DNA from: Elusimicrobiota bacterium
GTDB taxonomy: Bacteria; Elusimicrobiota; Elusimicrobia; UBA1565; UBA9628
DNA: 64,000 bases
NCBI GenBank assembly: GCA_016212795.1
Contig: JACRDT010000005.1
Location: forward strand, 124,001 to 188,000
Reading direction: 5' to 3'
The notes below the pieces were generated by a model. The model was not told where the DNA came from and searched no databases. It saw only the letters and a program-made list of their open reading frames with translations. The position numbers and the translations under genes were made by a program. Positions 47,732-55,177 of the stretch are shown here, piece by piece (position 1 is the first letter of the stretch; every line of letters starts with the position of its first letter).

Positions 47732-49885
47732 ATGCTCCCCTCTCCCCATCACGCAGTCGCGTTCCTCGGGTCCTTCCTGCTCTTCGAAGCCGAACTGCTC
47801 GCCGCCAAGCTCCTCCTGCCCGCCTTCGGGGGCAGCGCCCGCGTCTGGACGACCTGCATGATGTTCTTCCAAGGGGTCCTGTTGGCGGGGTACCTCTACG
47901 CCCATCTCTCCACCACCCGTTGGTCCGGCCGGCTGCAGGCGCGGGTCCACCTCATCGTGCTGGCCGCGGCCGCCTGCACGCTGCCCTTGCGCGTCGCGAC
48001 GCCGGCCATCGCCCACCCGGTCGCCCAATTGCTCGCCGCCCTGGCTTGGACGATCGGCGCCCCCTTCTTCGCGCTCTCGGCCACGGTCCCGATCGTCCAA
48101 GCGTGGCTCAGCCGCTCCGAGCGCCCGGAGCGCGCCGACCCCTACGCCCTCTACGCCGCCTCCAACGCCGGAGCGCTGGCCGGGCTCCTCGCCTATCCTT
48201 TCGTCATCGAGCCCCTCTTGTCGCTGGGAGCCCAGGTCCAGGCCTGGCGGTGCTGCTACGGTTTGTTCGCCGCGGCGCACCTTCTCTGTCTGCCCGCGTC
48301 CGGCGTTTCTGACGCGGGCGTGCCGCTTCGATCCGAACTGGAAGGCGGCCTGCCCCGCGCCGCCGGGGCGCCCCACGGAAGGCGGCCCGGCGCGAGCGTC
48401 GCTCGCGCCAGCGCCGGGGCCGAGTCGGCCGCAGGCTGGCGGCCGACGCCGTTGAGGCTCCTGGCCTGGGTGGCGCTGAGCGCCGCCCCGTGCTCCGTCA
48501 TGCTCGCGGCGACCCAGTACATGACGATGAACACCGCCTCCGTGCCGCTGCTCTGGGTCCTTCCGCTGGGCGCCTACCTGGCCACCTTCATCCTGGCCTT
48601 CCGGCGCGGGTCCTCGAGGCCCACGGCCTTGGGCTGCGCGCCGTGGCTCATCGCCGCGGGATGCCTGGGCGGGGCGGCCGTCGGGTTCCTCGGCCCGATG
48701 GTCCTGGAGGGAGGCCCCTGCCAGCGCGCGAAGCTCGCCCAGTACCTCTGGTTCGCCCTCAACCCGGCGGGGCTCTTCGCCATCGCCCTGGCCTGCCACC
48801 GCTCCTTGGCCCGGTCCAAACCCGCCGCCGAAGGCTGGGCCTCCGTCTTCTACCTCGGCATCGGCCTGGGCGGCCTGCTGGGCAGCGTCCTCTCCGGCAT
48901 CCTGGTGCCGTGGCTGGGGCGCCGGGTCGGCCTGGTCACCTTCGACTGGCTGGTCGCGGGCACCCTCGCCCTGCTGGCCCTCATCGTCGGGGACTGGGAG
49001 CGCTGGCGGCTGAGGAGCCTCTCGAGGCCGGCCACGGCCGCGGGCATCGCCGTCCTGCTCTGGGCCGCGGCGTCCACGGCGAGGGCCAAGCGCGCAGAGT
49101 ACACCTTCATCCTGCGCAATTTCTACGGGACCTTCAAGGTCTCGGAACGGGACGGGCTGCGCATCCTCTCCCACGGAACGACGATCCACGGGACGCAGTA
49201 CCTCGACCCGAAGAAGGCCGCCGAGCCGCTGTCCTACTACCACCAGCGCTCCCCGATCGGGGAGGTGTTCCGGCTCTTCGGGAGCCGCCTCAAGGACGTG
49301 GCCGTCGTGGGCCTCGGGACCGGCTCCCTGGCGAGCTACGGCCGGCGGGGCTCCGCCGTCACCTTCTACGAGCTCGACCCGGACGTCGTGTCCATCGCGC
49401 GCGAGCGCTTCAGCTACCTGTCCCTGTCCCCCGCGAAGGTCAGCGTCGTCCTCGGCGACGCGCGCCTCTCCCTGGAACAAGCCGCGGGGGCGTCGCACGA
49501 CATCATCATCCTCGACGCCTTCAGCAGCGACGCGATCCCCACGCACCTGCTCACCCGCGAGGCCTTCGAGCTCTATTTCCGCAGGCTCGCCCCGGGCGGG
49601 CTCATCCTGTGCCACATCTCCAACAAGAACATCGACTTCTGGCCCGTCCTGGCGGCCGCGGCCGAAGCCCTCGGCGTCCATGCCGCCATCCGCGCCGGCA
49701 TCCCCCCGCCGCGCCTCGCCCGCGAATACTACCGCTGCCGCTGGGTCGTCCTGAGCAAGGACCCCGAGGCCATCCGCAGGCTCCAGCGCAAGGCCGGGTG
49801 GACCGACGCGGCCCACTGGAGGGCGGCCTCCGTGAGGCTCTGGACGGACGGCTACGCCAGCCTCCTGCCCGTCATCGCGCTCTGA
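47732..49885 (+). CDS. Membrane-bound spermidine-synthase-like protein
   Basis: 717 residues from ATG 47732. The N-terminal half has about 12 TM segments (LLAAKLLLPAFGGSARVWTT; YALYAASNAGALAGLLAYPF). The C-terminal about 240 residues hold a spermine/spermidine-synthase-type methyltransferase fold: VAVVGLGTGSLASYGRRGS (SAM-like glycine loop), VTFYELDPDVVSIAR (acidic end of strand 2), VVLGDARLSLEQ and DIIILDAFSSDAIPTHLLT (the DAFSSD motif). Fused MFS-like/spermidine-synthase proteins are common in bacteria; the substrate is usually unknown and aminopropyl transfer is not assured. It contains one 60-bp in-frame repeat (codons 187-206) in a cytoplasmic or periplasmic loop between TM segments. Confidence 0.82.
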   Translation: MLPSPHHAVAFLGSFLLFEAELLAAKLLLPAFGGSARVWTTCMMFFQGVLLAGYLYAHLSTTRWSGRLQARVHLIVLAAAACTLPLRVATPAIAHPVAQLLAALAWTIGAPFFALSATVPIVQAWLSRSERPERADPYALYAASNAGALAGLLAYPFVIEPLLSLGAQVQAWRCCYGLFAAAHLLCLPASGVSDAGVPLRSELEGGLPRAAGAPHGRRPGASVARASAGAESAAGWRPTPLRLLAWVALSAAPCSVMLAATQYMTMNTASVPLLWVLPLGAYLATFILAFRRGSSRPTALGCAPWLIAAGCLGGAAVGFLGPMVLEGGPCQRAKLAQYLWFALNPAGLFAIALACHRSLARSKPAAEGWASVFYLGIGLGGLLGSVLSGILVPWLGRRVGLVTFDWLVAGTLALLALIVGDWERWRLRSLSRPATAAGIAVLLWAAASTARAKRAEYTFILRNFYGTFKVSERDGLRILSHGTTIHGTQYLDPKKAAEPLSYYHQRSPIGEVFRLFGSRLKDVAVVGLGTGSLASYGRRGSAVTFYELDPDVVSIARERFSYLSLSPAKVSVVLGDARLSLEQAAGASHDIIILDAFSSDAIPTHLLTREAFELYFRRLAPGGLILCHISNKNIDFWPVLAAAAEALGVHAAIRAGIPPPRLAREYYRCRWVVLSKDPEAIRRLQRKAGWTDAAHWRAASVRLWTDGYASLLPVIAL
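48290..48349 (+). repeat. 60-bp in-frame coding repeat, copy C with tail module
   Basis: 56 of 60 bases match copy A. It encodes LPASGVSDAGVPLRSELEGG. It is followed by LPRAAGAPHGRRPGASVARA with the palindrome GGCGCGAGCG-T-CGCTCGCGCC, whose core is shared with the tail of copy D. Confidence 0.9.
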
Positions 49886-49911
49886 CAGACGCGACGCCAG
49901 TTTTGTAGAAT
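49882..49911 (+). promoter_or_regulatory. pyrB promoter CTGACA-18-TAGAAT
   Basis: -35 CTGACA (49882-49887), 18-bp spacer, -10 TAGAAT (49906-49911, as GTAGAAT), then six bases and ATG 49918, so the mRNA probably starts at the ATG. Confidence 0.6.
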
Positions 49912-49917
49912 GGAGGC

Positions 49918-50988
49918 ATGAGAAGAACAGCGACGATGACGGACGTGACCCGCAATTGGGAGGAGTTCAACTCGACGGAGGTCTCCGCCAAGATCCCCTT
50001 CTTCACCAAGGACGGGCGCCTCTACGACTGCCTCTTCGCCCAGCAGTTCGACCGGGCGCTGCTCGACAGGCTCTTCACCCTCGCCAACAAGCTGCGCGCG
50101 ACGGCCCAGACCAAGGAGGGCGCCGATTTCCTCTTGAGCCTGCTCTCCCACAAGAGGGCCATGCTCTACTTCGTCCAGCCGTCGACCCGCACCTTCCTCT
50201 CCTTCCAGAACGCCTGCCACCTCCTCGGCCTGAAGACCTCGGAGATCCGCGACACGAACACCTCGTCGGAGATCAAGGGCGAGTCGCCCGAGGATTCCGT
50301 GCGCACCTTCTCGAGCTACGTGGACCTCATCATCATGCGGCACCCCGTCCCGGGATTCGTGGAGAAGACGGCCTGGGTCATGAACCGGGCCAAGCGGCCC
50401 GTGCCCGTGATCAGCGGCGGCTCGGGCAAGGACCAGCACCCGACGCAGGCCCTCCTCGACGTCTACACCCTCGACTCCCAACTGGAGGGCGGCGTGGACG
50501 GCAAGACCATCGTCATGGTCGGGGACCTCAAGCGCGGCCGCACGGTCCGCTCGCTGTCCTACCTCATGAAGAACTACAAGCGCGTCAAGCTCTATTTCGT
50601 CTCGCCGCCGCAGCTGCGCATGGAGAAAGACATCCTGACCTTCCTCTCCAAGCACACCATCCCCTACCGCGAGACCGACGACCTCGGGTCCGTGATGCGC
50701 GAGGCGGACGCCATCTACATGACCCGCATCCAGGACGAGCACGACGTGGCCGGCGAGTCCCGGAAGGTCGACTACTCGAAGTTCCAGTTCCGGGCCGAGC
50801 ACCTAGCCGTCATCAAGAAGACCTGCATCATCATGCACCCGCTGCCCAGGCGGGAGGAGATCGAGGTCGAGGTGGACGAGGACGACCGGGCGGTCTACTG
50901 GCGGCAGGAGAGAAACGGCATGTGGGTCAGGGCCGCGCTCATCGCCCACCTCTTCAGCGTCGAGGACGAGATCCTCGGCAGGAAGTAG
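49918..50988 (+). CDS. pyrB: Aspartate carbamoyltransferase (PyrB family)
   Basis: 356 residues. It joins carbamoyl-phosphate and aspartate in de novo pyrimidine synthesis. The carbamoyl-P loop is VQPSTRTFLSFQNACHLLGL (STRTF in place of STRTR, a variant of one PyrB branch), then RHPVPG, ISGGSGKDQHPTQALLDVYT (HPTQ), MVGDLKRGRTVRSLSYLMKN (GDL, the ATCase hallmark) and the end motif MHPLPRREE. No regulatory PyrI gene is near. It could instead be a relative with another amino acceptor, but GDLxxGRT favours PyrB. It is monocistronic by appearance, and the next gene on the other strand converges. Confidence 0.87.
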   Translation: MRRTATMTDVTRNWEEFNSTEVSAKIPFFTKDGRLYDCLFAQQFDRALLDRLFTLANKLRATAQTKEGADFLLSLLSHKRAMLYFVQPSTRTFLSFQNACHLLGLKTSEIRDTNTSSEIKGESPEDSVRTFSSYVDLIIMRHPVPGFVEKTAWVMNRAKRPVPVISGGSGKDQHPTQALLDVYTLDSQLEGGVDGKTIVMVGDLKRGRTVRSLSYLMKNYKRVKLYFVSPPQLRMEKDILTFLSKHTIPYRETDDLGSVMREADAIYMTRIQDEHDVAGESRKVDYSKFQFRAEHLAVIKKTCIIMHPLPRREEIEVEVDEDDRAVYWRQERNGMWVRAALIAHLFSVEDEILGRK

Positions 50989-50994
50989 CCCGGG

Positions 50995-51357
50995 TCAGGA
51001 CCACTCCTCGTCGTAGAGGGTGTTCCGAGCGGCGGTCGCGGTGTTCTTGACGGCGGACGCCTGGACCGGCTGGTGGAGCTTGTGCTCCACGATGTCGATC
51101 TCCCGGAGTTCCTTGCGCCGCATGTCGACCAACCGGGTGCTGAGTTCCTTGGGCCTCTCTTTCTCGATGTCCAGGAGGAGGTCTTCCGTCTTCTGGTGCG
51201 TCAGGACATGGCCCTTCATGAACCGCTTGATGCCTGCTTGGGCGTCGGCGACGGCGTCCCACTCGTTGAAGACCCGGTCGAGAAGGACCTGGAGGACCAA
51301 CCCCAGTCCGACGAGCCCGAAGGCCAGCGCTACGATGAACCTTCCGTAGAGTTCCAT
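50995..51357 (-). CDS. Short membrane-anchored helical protein
   Basis: 120 residues from ATG 51357 (GGAG 7-8 nt upstream); ATG 51363 is alternative. One TM helix (FIVALAFGLVGLGLVLQVLL) is followed by about 90 residues of charged helix (KTEDLLLDIEKERPKELSTR; DMRRKELREIDIVEHKLHQP). No family recognised. The long helix could pair into a coiled coil. Convergent with pyrB; its promoter region at 51359-51490 is shared with the divergent murC-type gene and is full of GGNCC words. Confidence 0.65.
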   Translation of the reverse strand: MELYGRFIVALAFGLVGLGLVLQVLLDRVFNEWDAVADAQAGIKRFMKGHVLTHQKTEDLLLDIEKERPKELSTRLVDMRRKELREIDIVEHKLHQPVQASAVKNTATAARNTLYDEEWS

Positions 51358-51475
51358 GTTCATTCTCCTCATTGATATTGTAGCCGCCCAAAGGGTCCGG
51401 CGGTTGGGCCCAAGGGCCGGCCCAGGCCGGAGAAAGGTCCTAGCGGGAAATAGGTCCAAAGGCCTAAATTTGATG

Positions 51476-51481
51476 TAATAT
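51476..51481 (+). promoter_or_regulatory. -10 box TAATAT
   Basis: TAATAT 9 nt before ATG 51491, without Shine-Dalgarno. Confidence 0.4.
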
Positions 51482-51490
51482 CCTACCCCC

Positions 51491-52849
51491 ATGGAAGAGA
51501 CGACCACCATCCACTTCGTCGGCATCGGCGGCATAGGGATGAGCTCCCTGGCCCAGATCCACGCCATGGCGGGCGGCAAGGCCACGGGGTCGGACAGGCT
51601 GTTCGACCGCGGGGAGAACCTGGCCCTGAAAGCGAAGCTGGAGGCTCTGGCCATCCGCCTCCACCCCCAGGACGGCAGCGGCGTCGGCCAGCAGACCGAC
51701 CAGGTCGTGCTGTCGACCGCGATCGAGGACGCCAACCCCGAGGTGGCCTCCGCCAAGAAATGGGGCAAGCCCCTCCTCCACCGCTCCGAGCTCCTGGCCA
51801 GGCACGTGGAGCGCTCCCGCACCATCGCCGTCACCGGGACCAGCGGCAAGTCCACCGTCGCCGCGATGGTCTTCGAGATCCTGCGGGGCGCCGGGCGGTC
51901 GCCCTCGATCATCACCGGCGCCAGCCTCATCAGCCTCAAGGAACAAGGGCTCTATGGGAACGCCTTCCGGGGCGACTCGGACCTGCTGGTCATCGAGGCC
52001 GACGAGAGCGACGGCTCCCTGCTGAACTACCGGCCGGCGGTCGGGGTCTTCCTGAACCTCACCAAGGACCACAAGGAAGTCGCCGTCATGAAGGGCATCC
52101 TCGAGGCCTTCGGCCGCAACGCCGCCGCGCGCGTCGTCAACGCCGACGACCCCAACCTCTCGGACCTCGCGCGGGGGGCGGCGACCTTCGGCCTGGAGGC
52201 CGGGGCCGTGCGGCCCCGGCGCGTGGAGCTCGACGCCGCGGGGTCGCGATTTTGCGTCGACGGCGTCGAGTTCACCCTGCCCCTCCCCGGCCGCCACAAC
52301 GTGGCCAACGCCGTGGCCGCGACGGCGGCGTGCCTGGCCGAAGGGGTCGCCCTGAAGGACTGCGCGCGCTGCCTGGCCGCGTACAAGGGCGTCAGCCGCA
52401 GGTTCGAGCGCCTGGGAGAGGCCCGCGGCGTCGAGGTCGTCGACGACTTCGCCCACAACCCGGCCAAGGTCTCGGCGGTCCTCGCGGCCGCCTGCCTCAA
52501 GGCCTCCCGCGTCCACGCGGTCTATCAGCCCCACGGGTTCGCGCCGACGAGGCTCCTGCGCTCCGAGCTGATCGAAGCCTTCGCCGCGGGCCTGCGGCCC
52601 CAGGACATCCTCTGGATGCCGGATATCTACTACGTCGGCGGGACCGCCAGCAAGGACATCTCGTCGGCCGACATCACGGGCCCCCTGGCGGCCCGAGGGA
52701 AGAACGCCTGCCACGTGCCCAGGCGTTCGGACATCATCCCGAGGATCGTCGAGGCGGCCCGGCCCGGCGACATGGTGGTCGTCATGGGCGCCCGGGACCC
52801 CAGCCTGGCCGACTTCGCCCGCGCCATCCTCCAAGCCCTCGGCCGGTAG
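51491..52849 (+). CDS. murC: MurC-type UDP-N-acetylmuramate ligase
   Basis: 452 residues. It ligates L-Ala (MurC) or a murein tripeptide (Mpl) to UDP-MurNAc. N-terminal nucleotide-binding HFVGIGGIGMSSLAQIHA with GSDR, ATP loop TIAVTGTSGKSTVAAM (usual GTHGKTT here reads GTSGKST), EADESDGSLLNYRPAVGVFL then NLTKDHKE in place of NIDxDHxD, LPLPGRHNVANAVAA, and C-terminal VEVVDDFAHNPAKVSAVLAA. All Mur ligase blocks are present. Because the His of GTHGKT and the DH motif differ, a Mpl-like or specialised ligase cannot be excluded. Confidence 0.8.
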   Translation: MEETTTIHFVGIGGIGMSSLAQIHAMAGGKATGSDRLFDRGENLALKAKLEALAIRLHPQDGSGVGQQTDQVVLSTAIEDANPEVASAKKWGKPLLHRSELLARHVERSRTIAVTGTSGKSTVAAMVFEILRGAGRSPSIITGASLISLKEQGLYGNAFRGDSDLLVIEADESDGSLLNYRPAVGVFLNLTKDHKEVAVMKGILEAFGRNAAARVVNADDPNLSDLARGAATFGLEAGAVRPRRVELDAAGSRFCVDGVEFTLPLPGRHNVANAVAATAACLAEGVALKDCARCLAAYKGVSRRFERLGEARGVEVVDDFAHNPAKVSAVLAAACLKASRVHAVYQPHGFAPTRLLRSELIEAFAAGLRPQDILWMPDIYYVGGTASKDISSADITGPLAARGKNACHVPRRSDIIPRIVEAARPGDMVVVMGARDPSLADFARAILQALGR

Positions 52850-52877
52850 CGCCGCGTCCGGCCGGACGGCCCTCGCG

Positions 52878-53657
52878 TCAGACCTCCAGCTTGTCGAGCC
52901 GCTCTTCGATGCGCTTGAGCGAGGCCTCCACCCTGGCCAGGTCCGTGTCCTCGACGAGGAAGCCCAGGTTGGAGATGAGGACGCTGATGACGGCGTTGAG
53001 CGCGAAGAACGTCCCCACCAGGATGAAGCTCACGAAGTAGACCCAGGCGTGGGGGCTGCGCGTCATGACCTGGCGCATCATGGAGGCCCAGCCCTCCAGC
53101 GTCATGACCTCGAAGAGGCTCAGGAGGCTCAGGTGCAGGGAGCCGAAGTGCTCCGGCGCGATCCCGCCGAACAAGATGGTGCCGAGCGTGCCGTAGATGT
53201 AGAAGATGATCGCCAGCATGGCGATCACGTTGGCGAGGGACGGCAGCGTGTTGAGCAGGGCGCCGACGATCCGCTGCAGGCTCGGCATGTAGACGATCGA
53301 GTGCAGGATGCGCAGGACGCGCAGGAGCCGGAACACCGTCAGGAAGCTCGTGGCCGGGACGTACCCCCCCGCCACGACCACGATGTCGAGCCACTGCCAG
53401 TGGTCCGAGAAGAACGCCCTGCCCGACGGGGCCGCCAGGAAGCGCAGGCCGATCTCCAGCGTGAAGACGGCCAGGATGGCGCGGTCGAGGGCGTTGATGA
53501 GGCCCCCGAAGCGCAGGCTGACCGCGGGGTAGGTGTCCAGTCCGATCAGCGCGGCGTTGACGACGATCAGGGACAGGACCGCCACCTTGAACGCGCGCGA
53601 CCCGACGATGGCCGCCACCGCGCGCCCGCCCCCGCCGGCCTCGAGCCCCGTTCGCAC
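52878..53657 (-). CDS. BacNav-type voltage-gated cation channel
   Basis: 259 residues from GTG 53657, 13 bp after the cyclophilin gene. Six TM segments are visible. S4 is FLTVFRLLRVLRILHS with gating Arg at 110, 113 and 116. The pore loop and selectivity filter read LSLFEVMTLEGWASMMRQ, matching the TLExW filter of bacterial sodium channels (186-190). S6 is FILVGTFFALNAVISVLISN, and the C terminus DTDLARVEASLKRIEERLDK is a coiled coil for tetramerisation, as in NaChBac. Sodium selectivity is inferred from the filter. Location: inner membrane. Confidence 0.88.
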   Translation of the reverse strand: MRTGLEAGGGGRAVAAIVGSRAFKVAVLSLIVVNAALIGLDTYPAVSLRFGGLINALDRAILAVFTLEIGLRFLAAPSGRAFFSDHWQWLDIVVVAGGYVPATSFLTVFRLLRVLRILHSIVYMPSLQRIVGALLNTLPSLANVIAMLAIIFYIYGTLGTILFGGIAPEHFGSLHLSLLSLFEVMTLEGWASMMRQVMTRSPHAWVYFVSFILVGTFFALNAVISVLISNLGFLVEDTDLARVEASLKRIEERLDKLEV

Positions 53658-53670
53658 GTCGGCCGGGCCG

Positions 53671-54153
53671 CTAGGCGACTTCGATGCTGACGATGTCGTC
53701 GCCCTGCTTGACCGCGTCGACGACGTCTTGGCCCTGCAGCACCTTGCCGAAGACCGTGTGCACGCCGTCGAGGTGCGCGGTGGGAACGTGCGTGATGAAG
53801 AACTGCGACCCGTTGGAGCAGGTGCCGTGGATGAGGCGGCCCGCGTCATCGTGCCGGCAGGTGCCGGCGTGCGCCATGGAGAGGGAACCCTTGCCGTGCT
53901 TGAGCTTCGGGCTGATCTCGCATTCCGTCTTGTAGCCCGGGCCCCCGGTGCCGGCGCGGCCCTCGCCCGTCTTGCTGTGGGGGCAGCCGCCCTGGATCAT
54001 GAAATCCTTGATGACCCGGTGCCACTTCTGCCCGTCGTAGAACTTCTGGCTGGCGAGCTTCTCGAAGTTGGCCACCGTCTTGGGGCACTCTTTGTCGAAG
54101 AGCTCGAGCTTGATGACGCCACGGCTGGTCGTGATGGTCGCTGTTTTCGCCAT
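53671..54153 (-). CDS. Cyclophilin-type peptidyl-prolyl cis-trans isomerase
   Basis: 160 residues, no signal peptide, so cytoplasmic. The fold is complete: [20 protein letters not shown] then [12 protein letters not shown] with catalytic Arg, the SMAHAG region, [20 protein letters not shown] then VFGKVLQG with the conserved QFFI and LDGxHTVFG blocks. It catalyses proline isomerisation in protein folding. A TATCCT box lies exactly 6 nt before ATG. The ion channel gene follows closely. Confidence 0.95.
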   Translation of the reverse strand: MAKTATITTSRGVIKLELFDKECPKTVANFEKLASQKFYDGQKWHRVIKDFMIQGGCPHSKTGEGRAGTGGPGYKTECEISPKLKHGKGSLSMAHAGTCRHDDAGRLIHGTCSNGSQFFITHVPTAHLDGVHTVFGKVLQGQDVVDAVKQGDDIVSIEVA

Positions 54154-54159
54154 AGCCCG

Positions 54160-54165
54160 AGGATA
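54160..54165 (-). promoter_or_regulatory. -10-like TATCCT 6 nt before the start codon
   Basis: TATCCT, six bases (CGGGCT), then ATG 54153 of the cyclophilin gene. Confidence 0.4.
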
Positions 54166-54171
54166 GCAAAT

Positions 54172-55125
54172 TTATCCCAGACACAGCGCCGAGGCCCGGC
54201 TCAGGATGGAGACGCGAGCCGGCTCGGGGGGCCGCGCCGCCAGGTCCTCGGCCAACTGCGCCGGGCCGCTCGCCCCGACGACGGCCGAGGCCACCCACGG
54301 CTGGGCGACGACCCACCCCAGCGCCGCCTGGGCGCTCGAGACCCCCTCGGCCCGGGCCACCTTGCCCAGCACCTCGACGAGGCCGGCGAGCCTGGCCTCA
54401 GGCAGCTCCGGGAACGCCCCTCGCGGATCGCGGCGCCGTCCGGCGGGGCGCCGGGGGCCCGCGTATTTGCCGGTCAGGAACCCTCCCCCCAGGGGACTCC
54501 ACGCCAGCACGCTCACCCCCTCCCGGCGGCAGACCGGCGCGAGGTCGGCCTCGATGAACCGGGCGGCCAGGCTGAACTGGACCTGGTTGAACTCCAGTCT
54601 CGGCCGGCTCCCGCCGGCCGACGTTAGGGCTTTCTTGAGCTGTTCCGGGGAGAAATTCGAGCAGCCGATGACCCGGGCCTTGCCGGCCGCGACCGCGCGG
54701 CCGAACGCCTCGAGGGTCTCGTCGATGGGGACGGCGGGGTCGGGGGCGTGCGCCATGTAGAGGTCGACGTGGTCCGTCTTGAGCCGGCGCAGGCTCGCGT
54801 CGAGGGCCTCGGCGATGCGGCGGGCCGACAACCCGCCCGACGACGGGTCCCCGGGGCGCATCGCGCCGCAGACCTTGGTCGCCAGGAGCACCTTCGCCCG
54901 GCGCCTGCGCAGCAGCCTGCCCAGCATCTCCTCCGAGGCGCCCAGGCCGTAGACGTCGGCGGTGTCGACGAGGTTGACCCCCGCGTCGATGGCGGCGTCG
55001 AGCATGCTCGAGGCCGCCCGCTCGCCGACCGGCCTGGCCCCGTGCCAGGCGGACCCGAAGTTCATGGTCCCCAGGGAGAGGGCGCTGACCTCGATGCCGG
55101 TGCGGCCCAGGCGCCTGCGCTCCAT
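54172..55125 (-). CDS. Aldo/keto reductase
   Basis: 317 residues. (alpha/beta)8 barrel with NADPH-dependent carbonyl reduction. The catalytic tetrad is visible: Asp in NLVDTADVYGLGASEE, Tyr in DVYG, Lys in LLATKVCGAMRPGD and His in VDLYMAHAPDP. NADPH contacts: GCSNFSPEQL, FNQVQFSLAARF, SPLGGGFLTGKYAGP, and SAVVGASGPAQLAED at the end. It resembles YajO/YghZ-type general reductases. The substrate is unknown. Eighteen bases separate it from the cyclophilin gene in the same direction. Confidence 0.92.
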   Translation of the reverse strand: MERRRLGRTGIEVSALSLGTMNFGSAWHGARPVGERAASSMLDAAIDAGVNLVDTADVYGLGASEEMLGRLLRRRRAKVLLATKVCGAMRPGDPSSGGLSARRIAEALDASLRRLKTDHVDLYMAHAPDPAVPIDETLEAFGRAVAAGKARVIGCSNFSPEQLKKALTSAGGSRPRLEFNQVQFSLAARFIEADLAPVCRREGVSVLAWSPLGGGFLTGKYAGPRRPAGRRRDPRGAFPELPEARLAGLVEVLGKVARAEGVSSAQAALGWVVAQPWVASAVVGASGPAQLAEDLAARPPEPARVSILSRASALCLG

Positions 55126-55147
55126 GCGGGGATGGTAGTATTTCTAG

Positions 55148-55153
55148 TAGAAT
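55148..55153 (+). promoter_or_regulatory. -10 box GTAGAAT before preT
   Basis: TAGAAT 24 nt before the GTG start of preT; AGGAGGGCGAA lies at the ribosome-site position. Confidence 0.5.
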
Positions 55154-55177
55154 GGAAGCGCGTTCCAGGAGGGCGAA

